From Clostridiales bacterium S5-A14a (GTDB taxonomy: Bacteria > Bacillota > Clostridia > Peptostreptococcales > Anaerovoracaceae): a stretch of DNA of 64,000 nucleotides. A model generated the notes under the pieces. It did not search any database. It was not told the origin of the DNA and saw only the letters and a program-made list of their open reading frames with translations. The position numbers and the translations under genes are program-made. The stretch spans positions 1-64,000 of the forward strand of contig JRNA01000015.1 of assembly GCA_000758905.1 (NCBI GenBank), in the 5' to 3' direction. Shown here in pieces: positions 45,935 to 54,864 of this stretch; position 1 is the stretch's first letter; every line of letters starts with the position of its first letter.

Positions 45935-47350
45935 ATGCAGGACATAAATAAACTTAGGAATGATTCGGGAATCCCCAAAGGATTTTATAAGAAACTCGTT
46001 AAAATCGCTTTGCCAATTGCCGTTCAGGGTATAATCTCGTCTTCGCTGGGGCTTATCGACAACATAATGGTCGGCAGTCTGGGTGAGGAGGCCCTTGCAG
46101 CGGTTGGTATTGCAATGCAAATCTTTTTTGTTCAATATCTTTTCGTATTCGGATTCGTCAGCGGCTGTGGGACATTCGTTGCGCAGTTTTACGGTGCTGG
46201 CGACAAAAAAGGCGTCCACAAAACACTCGGATTTGCAATTACAGTTTCGCTCCTAATTGGATTGATTTTCTTCGTGGCTGCATTTTTCTTCCCTGAGAAG
46301 GTAATTTCTCTTTATACTGATGACATATCTGTCGTACCGCTTGCTCGGACATACATGAGAACAGGATCCTGGACGATACTTTTTCTAGGATTCAGCATAC
46401 CAATAGAAGCTTCCCTCAGGGGGACACAGCAGACCACTCTTCCACTGTATGTTTCTTCTTTTGTATTTTCCCTAAATACAATTCTAAACTACTTCCTAAT
46501 ATACGGCAAATTCGGATTTCCTCATTTGGGCGTATACGGAGCAGCCATTGCAACTGTAATCGCAAGGTTTTTAGAGATGTTCATATTGCTTATAGTAATA
46601 AGAAAGGGGAATTATCTAACTGGAAAACTGACTGAATACTTTGATTGGAGCAAAATATTTTTAAGGAGGGTGCTCAATAATGCAAAGAGTACAACGGGTA
46701 ACGAATTGTTTTGGTCACTCGGCCAAACCGTTTATGTTGCTGCATTTGCAAGACTGGGCGTAACCGCATATGCATCATTTCAGGCTGCCAATAATATTAA
46801 TAACGTTTTTATATTCGCGGGTTATAGTTTAGGAGATGCGACGCTAATTATACTTGGAGAATATCTTGGCCGAAGAGAAAATGAACTGGCTGAAAAAATT
46901 GCGAAAAAAGTCCTGAAAATAGGAACTATAATAGGAATAATTTCGGCTTTTGGCCTTTACTTCATAGGCAGGTGGATGCTTCAGCTCTTTGAATTAACTG
47001 CACTAGGGAGGATCTATTCCGAAAGACTTTTACTTGTAATGGCAATTATAATGGCAATCAAGGTATATTGCACGATTCTTGTTATAGGAATACTGAGAGC
47101 TGGCGGTGATACCAAATTTGCTATGTTTGCAGAATGCGGAGCAGTATGGCTAATAGGTGTGCCTCTGGCATTTTTTGGAGCACTCACTCTACAACTACCT
47201 ATTTATTTGGCATATGCTCTGATTGGAAGCTACAATATTGTGGAAGCAGCGATTCTGACGCAGAGATTTATATCAAAAAAATGGAACAAGACCATGATAG
47301 TAGGTCTTGAATCCGAAGATATTAAATTAAATGAGAACACATTGAGTTAA
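45935..47350 (+). CDS. MATE family efflux transporter
   Basis: This 471-residue membrane protein has twelve predicted helices in two pseudo-symmetric halves. The family pattern (IALPIAVQGIISSSLGLIDNIMVGSLG near the N terminus) is followed by SGCGTFVAQFYGAGDKKGVHK. It exports drugs or metabolites using sodium or proton gradients; the substrate is unknown. It begins three bases after comEB with a weak ribosome site. Confidence 0.93.
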   Translation: MQDINKLRNDSGIPKGFYKKLVKIALPIAVQGIISSSLGLIDNIMVGSLGEEALAAVGIAMQIFFVQYLFVFGFVSGCGTFVAQFYGAGDKKGVHKTLGFAITVSLLIGLIFFVAAFFFPEKVISLYTDDISVVPLARTYMRTGSWTILFLGFSIPIEASLRGTQQTTLPLYVSSFVFSLNTILNYFLIYGKFGFPHLGVYGAAIATVIARFLEMFILLIVIRKGNYLTGKLTEYFDWSKIFLRRVLNNAKSTTGNELFWSLGQTVYVAAFARLGVTAYASFQAANNINNVFIFAGYSLGDATLIILGEYLGRRENELAEKIAKKVLKIGTIIGIISAFGLYFIGRWMLQLFELTALGRIYSERLLLVMAIIMAIKVYCTILVIGILRAGGDTKFAMFAECGAVWLIGVPLAFFGALTLQLPIYLAYALIGSYNIVEAAILTQRFISKKWNKTMIVGLESEDIKLNENTLS

Positions 47351-47398
47351 TGACCTGAGTGGACCTGAGAGCGACGTAATCCCGCGGCTATTCTTGAT

Positions 47399-48340
47399 TT
47401 ACAGGTTCACTAGGCCACTTGCAAGAATTGCGGCAGAACCCCCAACCCTAATTTTAATATCATTTTTAAACTTAGAATTATTCAAAACGGCGCCATCAGA
47501 AAGCCTAGACAGCTTAGCGGTAATAGACGATGGGCGTTCCATTGACTCGCCTTGGATGACATTGAGCACACCATCTGTCGTTAGCATATTGTTGATGTAA
47601 AAATAATACGCCAAAGCCCCGTTGGAAGTCCCGGTTGCTGCCTCTTCATCAATTCCGTAAAGTGGAGCGAAGTTACGACAAAATACCTTTCTCTCAGCGG
47701 ACAACTCTCCGTCATAATTTGTTGCGAATGCATGAATACCGACAACGCCAAGATCCTTTGATAATTCAGATATCAAGTCCATTTTTGGCTCCATACTGTC
47801 CAAAACTTTCTTGGATGGAATTGGCAACATAATATCTGGCAACCCTGTTGAAATTGCCATAGGCTTTAAACTTGAAATAGAAGATTCTTCTGGAACAGCA
47901 ATCCCCATTGTCTTATAAATTCTTGCCAGCATGTCTCCTTCTTCAAATGTAGCAATATGAACAGGAGCCGCCATATCCATAAGCACATCATTTCCGTTCA
48001 CTTCAACGTTTATTATTCCAGCTTTTGTTTTCAGCCGAATAGAACAGTTTTTTAAGTCAGATGCTTTGCTGAGACAGTATATGCCGCCTATTGTGGCATG
48101 CCCGCACAAATCGACTTCGTCAGTGGGTGTAAAGTATCTCGCATGAAAATCGCACTCATTGTCGCTAAGATGAGGCTTGATGAAAACTGTTTCGGAGTAC
48201 CTCAGTTCAGCAGCCAACTTAATCATTTCTTCTTCAGATGGGAAGTCTTCATTATCCTCAAGGATTACAACTCCCGCAGCATTGCCACCAAAAGTTTTTT
48301 CAGTAAAAGCGTCTACTATGAAAAATTTATGTTCACTCAT
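47399..48340 (-). CDS. PhzF family isomerase-like protein
   Basis: This 313-residue protein has the PhzF start FFIVDAFTEKTFGGNAAGVVIL (about 5-26). The catalytic Glu is in ELRYSETVF (about 49) and RYFTPTDEVDLCGHAT, CRNFAPLYGIDEEAATGTSNGALAYYF follow. Family members share the diaminopimelate epimerase fold. Phenazine genes are absent, so this is a generic PhzF protein. It is convergent with the MATE gene. Confidence 0.92.
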   Translation of the reverse strand: MSEHKFFIVDAFTEKTFGGNAAGVVILEDNEDFPSEEEMIKLAAELRYSETVFIKPHLSDNECDFHARYFTPTDEVDLCGHATIGGIYCLSKASDLKNCSIRLKTKAGIINVEVNGNDVLMDMAAPVHIATFEEGDMLARIYKTMGIAVPEESSISSLKPMAISTGLPDIMLPIPSKKVLDSMEPKMDLISELSKDLGVVGIHAFATNYDGELSAERKVFCRNFAPLYGIDEEAATGTSNGALAYYFYINNMLTTDGVLNVIQGESMERPSSITAKLSRLSDGAVLNNSKFKNDIKIRVGGSAAILASGLVNL

Positions 48341-48542
48341 CGTTACCCCCGTGATTAGTAGAAAATAATATAGATTTTAACGGATTATGTGTTTTAATAA
48401 TTTTATCATTTAGGTAAAAATATAACAAGAGCGGCATAGTATTTTTAATAATTATAGGGTATAATGTATGTAAGCATTTATATCAATAAAGCGTAGAAAC
48501 ATATTCAAGTTAAATCGCATTGGGTTTGAAATAGGAAATCAA

Positions 48543-49715
48543 ATGGGAAGGAGAGACAGAGTAACCATGAAGATTACACCATTTAAATACGAAGATGGGA
48601 AGTTGACTATTCTAGATCAAAGGAAACTCCCGGGGGAGGAAGTTTATATTGAAATAAATACGCCCGAAGACATCTACAATGCAATCAAAACTCTGGCTGT
48701 CCGTGGAGCACCTGCAATAGGAGTTGCTGCGGCATATGGGTATTTTGTGGCGCTTAAAAAGTGGTATGACGAAGAGACGAGTTATGCTTTCACGGAAATT
48801 AGCACCAACTGCACGCCTGAGGGATTCTTGCATGAAGCCCAGAAACTCAGGGATTACATCGGCTCTGCAAGGCCGACAGCAGTGAATTTGCGCTGGGCAC
48901 TTGATAGAATATACAACAAAATTGAAAAGCCAGCACGAAAGATGATAGAGGAGTCTGAAGAAGGTTCATTATCTCCGGCAGGTGTAGACGAGCTTGTGAA
49001 AATCGTTGAGGAAGAAACTTATGCGATACACAGAGAAGATGTTGAAGCCTGCAAAGCAATGGGAGAATACGGACTGGAGCTTCTTAAGGATGGCATGGGC
49101 ATTTTGACTCACTGTAACGCAGGAACGATTGCCACTTCCGAATATGGAACCTGTTTAGCTCCAATATATCTCGGCAAAGAAGCTGGTTATAAATTCCACG
49201 TCTACGCTGGAGAAACAAGGCCGCTGCTTCAGGGGGCAAGACTTACTTCTTGGGAACTTCAAGAAGAAGGCGTTGATGTGACTTTAATTTGCGACAATAT
49301 GGCTGCCTCACTTATGAAATCTGATAAGGTTGACGCAATTGTTGTCGGCTGTGACAGGATGGCGGCAAATGGCGATGGAGCTAACAAAATAGGAACGCTT
49401 GCGCTCGCTGTTTTAGCTAAGCATTATGATGTGCCGTTTTACATGTTTGTGCCTACATCAACGATTGATCTTAAGGCATCGTCAGGACATGACATTATTA
49501 TCGAAGAGCGACACGGTGATGAGATTTACAAGCACTGGTTTGAAAAGCCTATGGCACCAGAAGGAACTGACACATATAATCCATCATTTGACGTGACAGA
49601 TGCAGAACTAATAACAGCGGTGATCACTGAGGAGGGTGTAATCTATCCACCTTTCAACGAGGGTCTCTGCGAGGCTGTTAGGAAGGCTCACGAAAAGAGA
49701 GATAAGAGCAAATAA
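48543..49715 (+). CDS. mtnA: S-methyl-5-thioribose-1-phosphate isomerase
   Basis: This 390-residue enzyme of methionine salvage is homologous to eIF2B-alpha. Active-site Cys in HCNAGTIATSEYGT (about 182) and Asp in VVGCDRMAANGDGANKIGT (about 262) are present, along with VRGAPAIGVAAAYG near residue 55. Other salvage genes (mtnB, mtnK, mtnN) are not nearby. The start at 48543 has TAGGAA six bases before it; an internal ATG at 48567 is an alternative. A TATAAT lies at 48460-48465. Confidence 0.93.
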   Translation: MGRRDRVTMKITPFKYEDGKLTILDQRKLPGEEVYIEINTPEDIYNAIKTLAVRGAPAIGVAAAYGYFVALKKWYDEETSYAFTEISTNCTPEGFLHEAQKLRDYIGSARPTAVNLRWALDRIYNKIEKPARKMIEESEEGSLSPAGVDELVKIVEEETYAIHREDVEACKAMGEYGLELLKDGMGILTHCNAGTIATSEYGTCLAPIYLGKEAGYKFHVYAGETRPLLQGARLTSWELQEEGVDVTLICDNMAASLMKSDKVDAIVVGCDRMAANGDGANKIGTLALAVLAKHYDVPFYMFVPTSTIDLKASSGHDIIIEERHGDEIYKHWFEKPMAPEGTDTYNPSFDVTDAELITAVITEEGVIYPPFNEGLCEAVRKAHEKRDKSK

Positions 49716-49824
49716 GTTGTTTGTTAATACATTTGTCGTATGAAACGACTGCTATTGCATGAAACCATTGCGACAAAAGGACATCTTAATATTAAGATTT
49801 AAAGAATAAGGAAGCGTTGACAGG

Positions 49825-50793
49825 ATGCAACAAAAGAGTTTTCTCGAAAGGTATGTAAAGGTCATCGTGGTTTTTGCTGTAATCGCCGGATCTGCCTCAG
49901 GTATTTTTGGTTCGGTTATAAAGGCACCACCGATGGCTATTGGATTTTGGCGGCTAAGTTTAGGTCTGCCATTTTTTGCTTTACCATTTTTCAAAACAGG
50001 AATCAAGGAATTGGGTGAGATACCAAAGAAAAGCATGATTTTCACATTCATGGCTGGGGTATTTTTATTTTTGCATTTCTTTTGCTGGTTCAGCGCAGTT
50101 AAACTCACAAATATTGCTTCAGCTTCTGTGCTCGCGGCACTTCATCCTTTGGTAGTTGTTTTTACAACCATATTCATTTTTAAGAGGCATGTGGGAAAAA
50201 GAGCGCTAATGGGCATCCTTTGCGCACTTGCAGGAGCGACTATGGTTGCTGGATTTGACTACAAAGAACTCGCAACCGGGAATTTTAAAGGCGATATCTT
50301 ATCCCTTGCAACTGCAGTATTTATGGGCCTTTATTTTGCAATGGGTCATGAGGCAAGAAAAAACATATCGGGCACGACATATGTGTTTCTATGCTTCCTA
50401 TTTTGTTGGATGTGTTTCGGAATAGGTATGATTTCAACGGGAACGGCATTCTTTGCTTACTCATCATCAGACTGGATTTATCTGCTTGGTCTTACCATCG
50501 TATGCCAGATAGGAGCTCATGCGGTATTCAACTTATGCATGGGGCATGTATCATCGCTGTATGTTTCTACATGGGAGTCAGGAGAGGCTGTGTCAGCGAC
50601 AATGCTTGCGTATATATTTCTTGGTCAGAAACCTGAGCAGTGGCAGATTTTGGGGATGATAACAGTGGTGATCGGTCTTTTATATTATAATTATTACAGC
50701 AATCTTGAAGAAAACTCGGAAAAAACTCAACTAAGTCAGGAGCCAAACCACAAAGTTATGAGTGACGAAAATAGCGAAGATGGTGGTTTCTGA
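49825..50793 (+). CDS. EamA/DMT family transporter
   Basis: This 322-residue protein has ten hydrophobic helices in two EamA repeats (about 12-145 and 160-290). Typical signatures are PPMAIGFWRLSLGLPFFALPFF and VWESGE-like WESGEAVSATMLAYIFLGQ near the end of repeat two. The C-terminal tail is polar (about 295-322). It exports or imports small metabolites; the substrate is unknown. Its stop overlaps scpA by one base. Confidence 0.9.
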   Translation: MQQKSFLERYVKVIVVFAVIAGSASGIFGSVIKAPPMAIGFWRLSLGLPFFALPFFKTGIKELGEIPKKSMIFTFMAGVFLFLHFFCWFSAVKLTNIASASVLAALHPLVVVFTTIFIFKRHVGKRALMGILCALAGATMVAGFDYKELATGNFKGDILSLATAVFMGLYFAMGHEARKNISGTTYVFLCFLFCWMCFGIGMISTGTAFFAYSSSDWIYLLGLTIVCQIGAHAVFNLCMGHVSSLYVSTWESGEAVSATMLAYIFLGQKPEQWQILGMITVVIGLLYYNYYSNLEENSEKTQLSQEPNHKVMSDENSEDGGF

Positions 50794-51575
50794 TGAGTTA
50801 TAAAGTTAGAATTTCATCCTTTGAAGGGCCTTTTGATTTACTTGTATATTTAATTGAAAATATGCAAATGAGCATATATGACATTCAAATATCAGAAATT
50901 ACAGGGCAGTATATGGAATACATGAAGGATTTGAATACCATCGATGTAGAGCGAGCTACGGAATTCATGGTGTTGGCAGCCAGTTTGATTGAAATAAAGA
51001 GCAAAATGCTCCTGCCAACTGAAGATGAAGATGTCGAAGGCATAGTCGAAGAAGATCCAAGGTCCCAGCTTGTCGAGAAGCTAATAGAGTACAAAGCATT
51101 TAAGAAAAAAGCGGACATGCTTGCAAAAAGGTTTGACGAAAATCAGGATGTACTGGAAAAGCCTCAGGAGGATATTCAGAAATATACAAATAACCCAGAT
51201 GAATACCTGAGTTTAGAAATTGACGAATTTGTCAAAGCCTTTAATGCTTTCATCGAGAGAAAACAGAGAATCGATCAGGTTAGAGAGCGGTATACAAGGC
51301 TTGAGAGAGATAGAATCTCTATGGAATCCAGGATGGAATACATTATGGAGAGATTCAAGAAAGAAAACAAGGCTAGTGGGCACAGTGCAAAGATAAATCT
51401 TAGGGATCTTGTGCCAGGAAAACACGATAATTACAATTTAGTTGTGACCTTTGCGGCTACTCTTCAAATGATAAATCAAAAATCTATAATCGCAGAACAA
51501 AAATCCATTTATGGGGATATTTTGTTGAAACTATCTGAAAATGCTAAAAAGATTGAAAGTAAGGAGATCTCATAA
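50793..51575 (+). CDS. scpA: Segregation and condensation protein A
   Basis: This 260-residue kleisin subunit of SMC condensin has the N-terminal SMC-neck-binding region SSFEGPFDLLVYLIENMQMSIYDI (about 8-31) and the ATTEF-like region ATEFMVLAASLIEIKSKMLLP (about 55-75). A charged linker and C-terminal winged helix follow. It acts with ScpB and SMC in chromosome segregation. One-base overlaps on both sides indicate tight coupling. Confidence 0.94.
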   Translation: MSYKVRISSFEGPFDLLVYLIENMQMSIYDIQISEITGQYMEYMKDLNTIDVERATEFMVLAASLIEIKSKMLLPTEDEDVEGIVEEDPRSQLVEKLIEYKAFKKKADMLAKRFDENQDVLEKPQEDIQKYTNNPDEYLSLEIDEFVKAFNAFIERKQRIDQVRERYTRLERDRISMESRMEYIMERFKKENKASGHSAKINLRDLVPGKHDNYNLVVTFAATLQMINQKSIIAEQKSIYGDILLKLSENAKKIESKEIS

Positions 51576-52156
51576 TGGGGAACACTCAAATATACAAATC
51601 TGCTCTTGAATCGATGTTATATATCTGGGGTGAGCCTCTTTCTATCAAGGCTGCTGCAGATGTTTTGGGCATTGAATATGATAGAGTCAAAGAACTCTTC
51701 ATTGAATTGAAAGATGAATATGAAAAAGATGGTCGAGGCATTAGGATAAGACAGATTAACAGGTCATTTCAGATGGTAACCTCGGCTGAAAATGCGATAT
51801 TCATCAAGAGACTATGTACTCCAGTAAAGAGTTCAAAACTTTCGCAGGCCGCACTTGAGGTTCTGGCAATCATTGCATATAAGCAGCCGGTGACAAAGGC
51901 GGAGATTGAGGCGATAAGGGGTGTGCGTGCAGACCGAGTTGTAGAAGGACTTATGAAGAGAAATCTGATTATGGAGAAGGGAAGATCTGAAGGAATCGGA
52001 AGGCCGATTATTTATGGGACTACGGATGTGTTTCTGAAACAATTTGGATTTGCGAGCATTTCCGAGCTTCCGCCATTCCAGGATTTAGAGGGTGTTCTAT
52101 CTGATGAAGAAATTGAAGACTCAAGCTCAACTCAACAACTTAAACTGAAAATATAA
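51575..52156 (+). CDS. scpB: Segregation and condensation protein B
   Basis: This 193-residue protein has two winged-helix domains. Motifs are SALESMLYIWGEPLSIKAAADVL and LSQAALEVLAIIAYKQPVTKAEIEAIRGV. It binds ScpA as a dimer in the SMC complex. The start overlaps the scpA stop by one base. The C-terminal tail (about 172-193) is acidic and Ser-rich. Confidence 0.95.
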   Translation: MGNTQIYKSALESMLYIWGEPLSIKAAADVLGIEYDRVKELFIELKDEYEKDGRGIRIRQINRSFQMVTSAENAIFIKRLCTPVKSSKLSQAALEVLAIIAYKQPVTKAEIEAIRGVRADRVVEGLMKRNLIMEKGRSEGIGRPIIYGTTDVFLKQFGFASISELPPFQDLEGVLSDEEIEDSSSTQQLKLKI

Positions 52157-52210
52157 ACGATATTAGGCCTGTTTCAGACGTATGTCAGGAGTAGAAAGTA
52201 GAATTTTTGT

Positions 52211-52711
52211 ATGGGGAATATAGTACTAATAGGTATGCCAGCAAGTGGGAAGAGCACTGTGGGCATACATTTAGCTGAAAAACTAAATATAAACTTTATC
52301 GATACGGATGATCTAATAGAGAAATGCGAGGGTATGAAGTTGCAGGAGATAATCGATGAAAGAGGTAATGACTATTTTTGGAATGTCGAAGAGCGGATTT
52401 TGTGCAATCTGAAATGCAACGATACAGTTATAGCTACTGGAGGGAGCGCTATTTTGTTCCCAAAAGCAATCGATCATCTGAAGGAAATTGGAAAGATTGT
52501 TTATCTTGAACAAAGCATTGATTTGTTGAAAATGCGTCTTTCGAATCTTGATTCTCGAGGCGTTACGCTCGATGAAGGTGAGAGTATAGAATCTCTTTAT
52601 AACTACAGGGTACCGCTCTACAGGAAATATTCTCAAACAACTGTAAAAGTCGCGGATAAGAGTGTCGAGGATGTTGTAGATGAGATAATAAAATCTTGCA
52701 TAAACAAATAG
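52211..52711 (+). CDS. Shikimate kinase family protein (non-canonical)
   Basis: This 166-residue small P-loop kinase has Walker A GMPASGKST (about 8-16), DTDDLIE (about 33-39), GGS in ATGGSAI (about 77-83) and a lid with SRGVT. Real shikimate kinases have FR in the second helix, where the Arg holds shikimate; here it is FW (Trp57, codon 52379-52381). GGG is GGS. The C-terminal RVPLYRKYS part is conserved. It may still use shikimate, or it may belong to a related kinase subfamily with another substrate. No other aro gene is near. Confidence 0.72.
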   Translation: MGNIVLIGMPASGKSTVGIHLAEKLNINFIDTDDLIEKCEGMKLQEIIDERGNDYFWNVEERILCNLKCNDTVIATGGSAILFPKAIDHLKEIGKIVYLEQSIDLLKMRLSNLDSRGVTLDEGESIESLYNYRVPLYRKYSQTTVKVADKSVEDVVDEIIKSCINK

Positions 52712-52761
52712 TAAATGATATAATTTTTCTGAATTAATTAAAGTAATAGGAGGATTTGTTT

Positions 52762-53163
52762 ATGGATATGTACGACAACGGATACCAGATGAGTGATGTT
52801 TTTGGGACTACGTATACTGTGTTTGGAATTATTTTGTTAATTATTAATGTTGTTGCATGGTGGATGATTTTCTTTAAAGCTAATCTGCCAGGATGGTATG
52901 GAATTGTTCCTATTTTAAATTTGATTTATCTTGTAAGGATTGCAACCGGTGGCTCAGGATGGGGAGCAGTTTTATTCTTTATACCAATTGTAAATGTAAT
53001 ATATGGTTGCTATTTGTATTGGCAGCTTGGAAAATCTTTTGGGAGAAGCTCAGCATTTTGCTTAGGATTAGTTTTGCTGAATGGAATTTTTATTTTGATT
53101 TTGGCCTTTGATAAATCAAAGTATATAGGACCAAAGGGTGAACCGACATCCTCAAATTGGTAA
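52762..53163 (+). CDS. Small membrane protein (DUF5684-like)
   Basis: This protein of about 133 residues has four hydrophobic helices (about 15-40, 45-65, 70-95, 100-118). The pattern LPGWYGIVPILNLIYLVRIATG is followed by GKSFGRSSAFCLGLVLL. This resembles the DUF5684 family found in Firmicutes, sometimes annotated as signal-peptidase-like, but no catalytic residues are visible. The function is unknown. The ATG at 52762 follows AGGAGG. Confidence 0.8.
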   Translation: MDMYDNGYQMSDVFGTTYTVFGIILLIINVVAWWMIFFKANLPGWYGIVPILNLIYLVRIATGGSGWGAVLFFIPIVNVIYGCYLYWQLGKSFGRSSAFCLGLVLLNGIFILILAFDKSKYIGPKGEPTSSNW

Positions 53164-53270
53164 TTTATATTTTGTTATAAATTTTATGTAGATCTTATAA
53201 GGGGATACAATCGATTTTGTTTTAGATACGATGTGAGTTTACTTAAAGCGTATTGCAGAAAGGAAGAAAA

Positions 53271-53417
53271 ATGGAAAGAATCAGAACTATTGAAACTAGA
53301 AATCTTGCAGAGAGCCTAGAAAACGGTGGCTGCGGAGAATGCCAAACATCTTGCCAGTCAGCTTGCAAGACATCATGCGGAGTAGCTAATCAGCCTTGCG
53401 AAAACGAGGAGAAATAA
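53271..53417 (+). CDS. scfA: SCIFF ranthipeptide precursor
   Basis: This 48-residue ribosomal peptide precursor has six Cys in its C-terminal half: positions 21, 24, 28, 32, 36 and 43. The core CGECQTSCQSACKTSC (21-36) is the hallmark of SCIFF (six Cys in forty-five residues), found throughout Clostridia. The leader (1-20) is polar and charged. A radical SAM enzyme encoded 6 nt downstream installs Cys thioether links. In the characterised homologue CteA the link is reported between Cys32 and Thr37; here residue 37 is Gly. AAAGGAAG precedes the ATG. The mature product's role is not established. Confidence 0.95.
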   Translation: MERIRTIETRNLAESLENGGCGECQTSCQSACKTSCGVANQPCENEEK

Positions 53418-53423
53418 TATAGC

Positions 53424-54848
53424 ATGATACACCAATTTAAGTTAAACGGGTACAATATAGTATTGGACGTTTGCAGCGGATCGGTGAATGTAGTGGATGA
53501 TGTGGCATATCGCATCATCCAACTTTTTTGTGCAAAGAAAGATGGCGGACTATGTGAAATCGAGGGGTACCCGAGCGAACTAGAAAAATCTGAAATCGTT
53601 GAGGCCATAATCCGTGAATTTGCAAGCATAGAGAGTCTGACAAATGAAGAAGTTAGGGGTGTTGTCGAAGATGTCGCAGGACTTGTCGACAATGATATAC
53701 TCTTTACACCTGATATTTATAGGGATAAACTTGCGCAAACCGCAAAGAAAACTGATGTCATCAAAGCTCTCTGTCTTCATGTAGCGCATACTTGCAATCT
53801 TGACTGCGAATACTGTTTTGCTGCACAGGGAAAATTCCATGGTGATTCGGCCCTCATGAGCCTCGATGTTGCCAAGAAAGCGCTTGATTTTTTGATTGAA
53901 AATTCTGGCGGACGAAGAAACCTTGAGGTTGACTTCTTTGGGGGAGAACCGCTGCTTAACTGGGATGTAGTTAAAAATACGGTTGCGTACGGCAGGGAAC
54001 TAGAGAAAAAATTTAATAAACATTTTAGATTTACACTCACAACAAACGGAGTGAATATCAATGATGATGTAATCGATTTTGCTGATAAAGAAATGGATAA
54101 TGTTGTCCTTAGCCTTGACGGGAGGAAATCAGTCCACGATCACTTCAGAAAATTTATCGACGGCAGGGGCAGTTACGACAAAGTCATTCCAAACTTTAGA
54201 AAGTTAGTGGACTCTCGAAATGGGAAGAAGTATTACATTCGCGGAACATTTACATCGCTGAACAAAGATTTTTTGAATGATATCTTACACATGGCAGACC
54301 TGGGATTTGACCAGCTTTCAATGGAGCCCGTTGTCTGTTCACCGGATGAGCCCTACGCTCTAACAGAGGAAGACCTGCCATTAATTTTCGACCAATATGA
54401 GAAACTTGCGGTTGAGATGCTAAAAAGACGACGCGAAGGCAGACCATTCGACTTTTACCATTATATGATAGACCTAAAAAATGGGCCATGTGTTCACAAA
54501 AGAGTAGCCGGATGTGGATCGGGCTGCGAATATATGGCTGTTACTCCCTGGGGTGATCTCTACCCATGCCACCAATTTGTGGGGGATGAAGATTATAAGA
54601 TGGGAGATATATACAACGGAATATCTAATGTTAAGAAAAGGGAAGAGTTCAGCCGCTGCAATATTTATTCAAGAGATGAATGCGATGATTGCTGGGCTAA
54701 GCTTTACTGCAGCGGAGGATGTGCAGCAAATAATTACCACAGCAGCGGCTCAATATCCGGCATTTATGAGCAGGGATGCAAAATCTTCAAGAAGAGGATG
54801 GAGTGTGCTATAATGCTCGAGGTCGCTACGCAGCTTGAAGCAAGGTAA
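53424..54848 (+). CDS. scfB: SCIFF radical SAM/SPASM maturase
   Basis: This 474-residue enzyme modifies the SCIFF peptide. The N-terminal part (about 1-100) resembles the peptide-recognition region of these maturases (FKLNGYNIVLDV at the start). The radical SAM cluster motif is CNLDCEYC (about 124-131). The SPASM region (about 345-460) is Cys-rich: CGSGCEYM, YPCHQFVG, CNIYSRDECDDCW and YCSGGCAANNYH. It forms Cys thioether bonds on the precursor using SAM. The gene starts 6 nt after the precursor stop, so one transcript is certain in practice. Confidence 0.96.
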   Translation: MIHQFKLNGYNIVLDVCSGSVNVVDDVAYRIIQLFCAKKDGGLCEIEGYPSELEKSEIVEAIIREFASIESLTNEEVRGVVEDVAGLVDNDILFTPDIYRDKLAQTAKKTDVIKALCLHVAHTCNLDCEYCFAAQGKFHGDSALMSLDVAKKALDFLIENSGGRRNLEVDFFGGEPLLNWDVVKNTVAYGRELEKKFNKHFRFTLTTNGVNINDDVIDFADKEMDNVVLSLDGRKSVHDHFRKFIDGRGSYDKVIPNFRKLVDSRNGKKYYIRGTFTSLNKDFLNDILHMADLGFDQLSMEPVVCSPDEPYALTEEDLPLIFDQYEKLAVEMLKRRREGRPFDFYHYMIDLKNGPCVHKRVAGCGSGCEYMAVTPWGDLYPCHQFVGDEDYKMGDIYNGISNVKKREEFSRCNIYSRDECDDCWAKLYCSGGCAANNYHSSGSISGIYEQGCKIFKKRMECAIMLEVATQLEAR

Positions 54849-54864
54849 AAATGAGGGTGGATGT

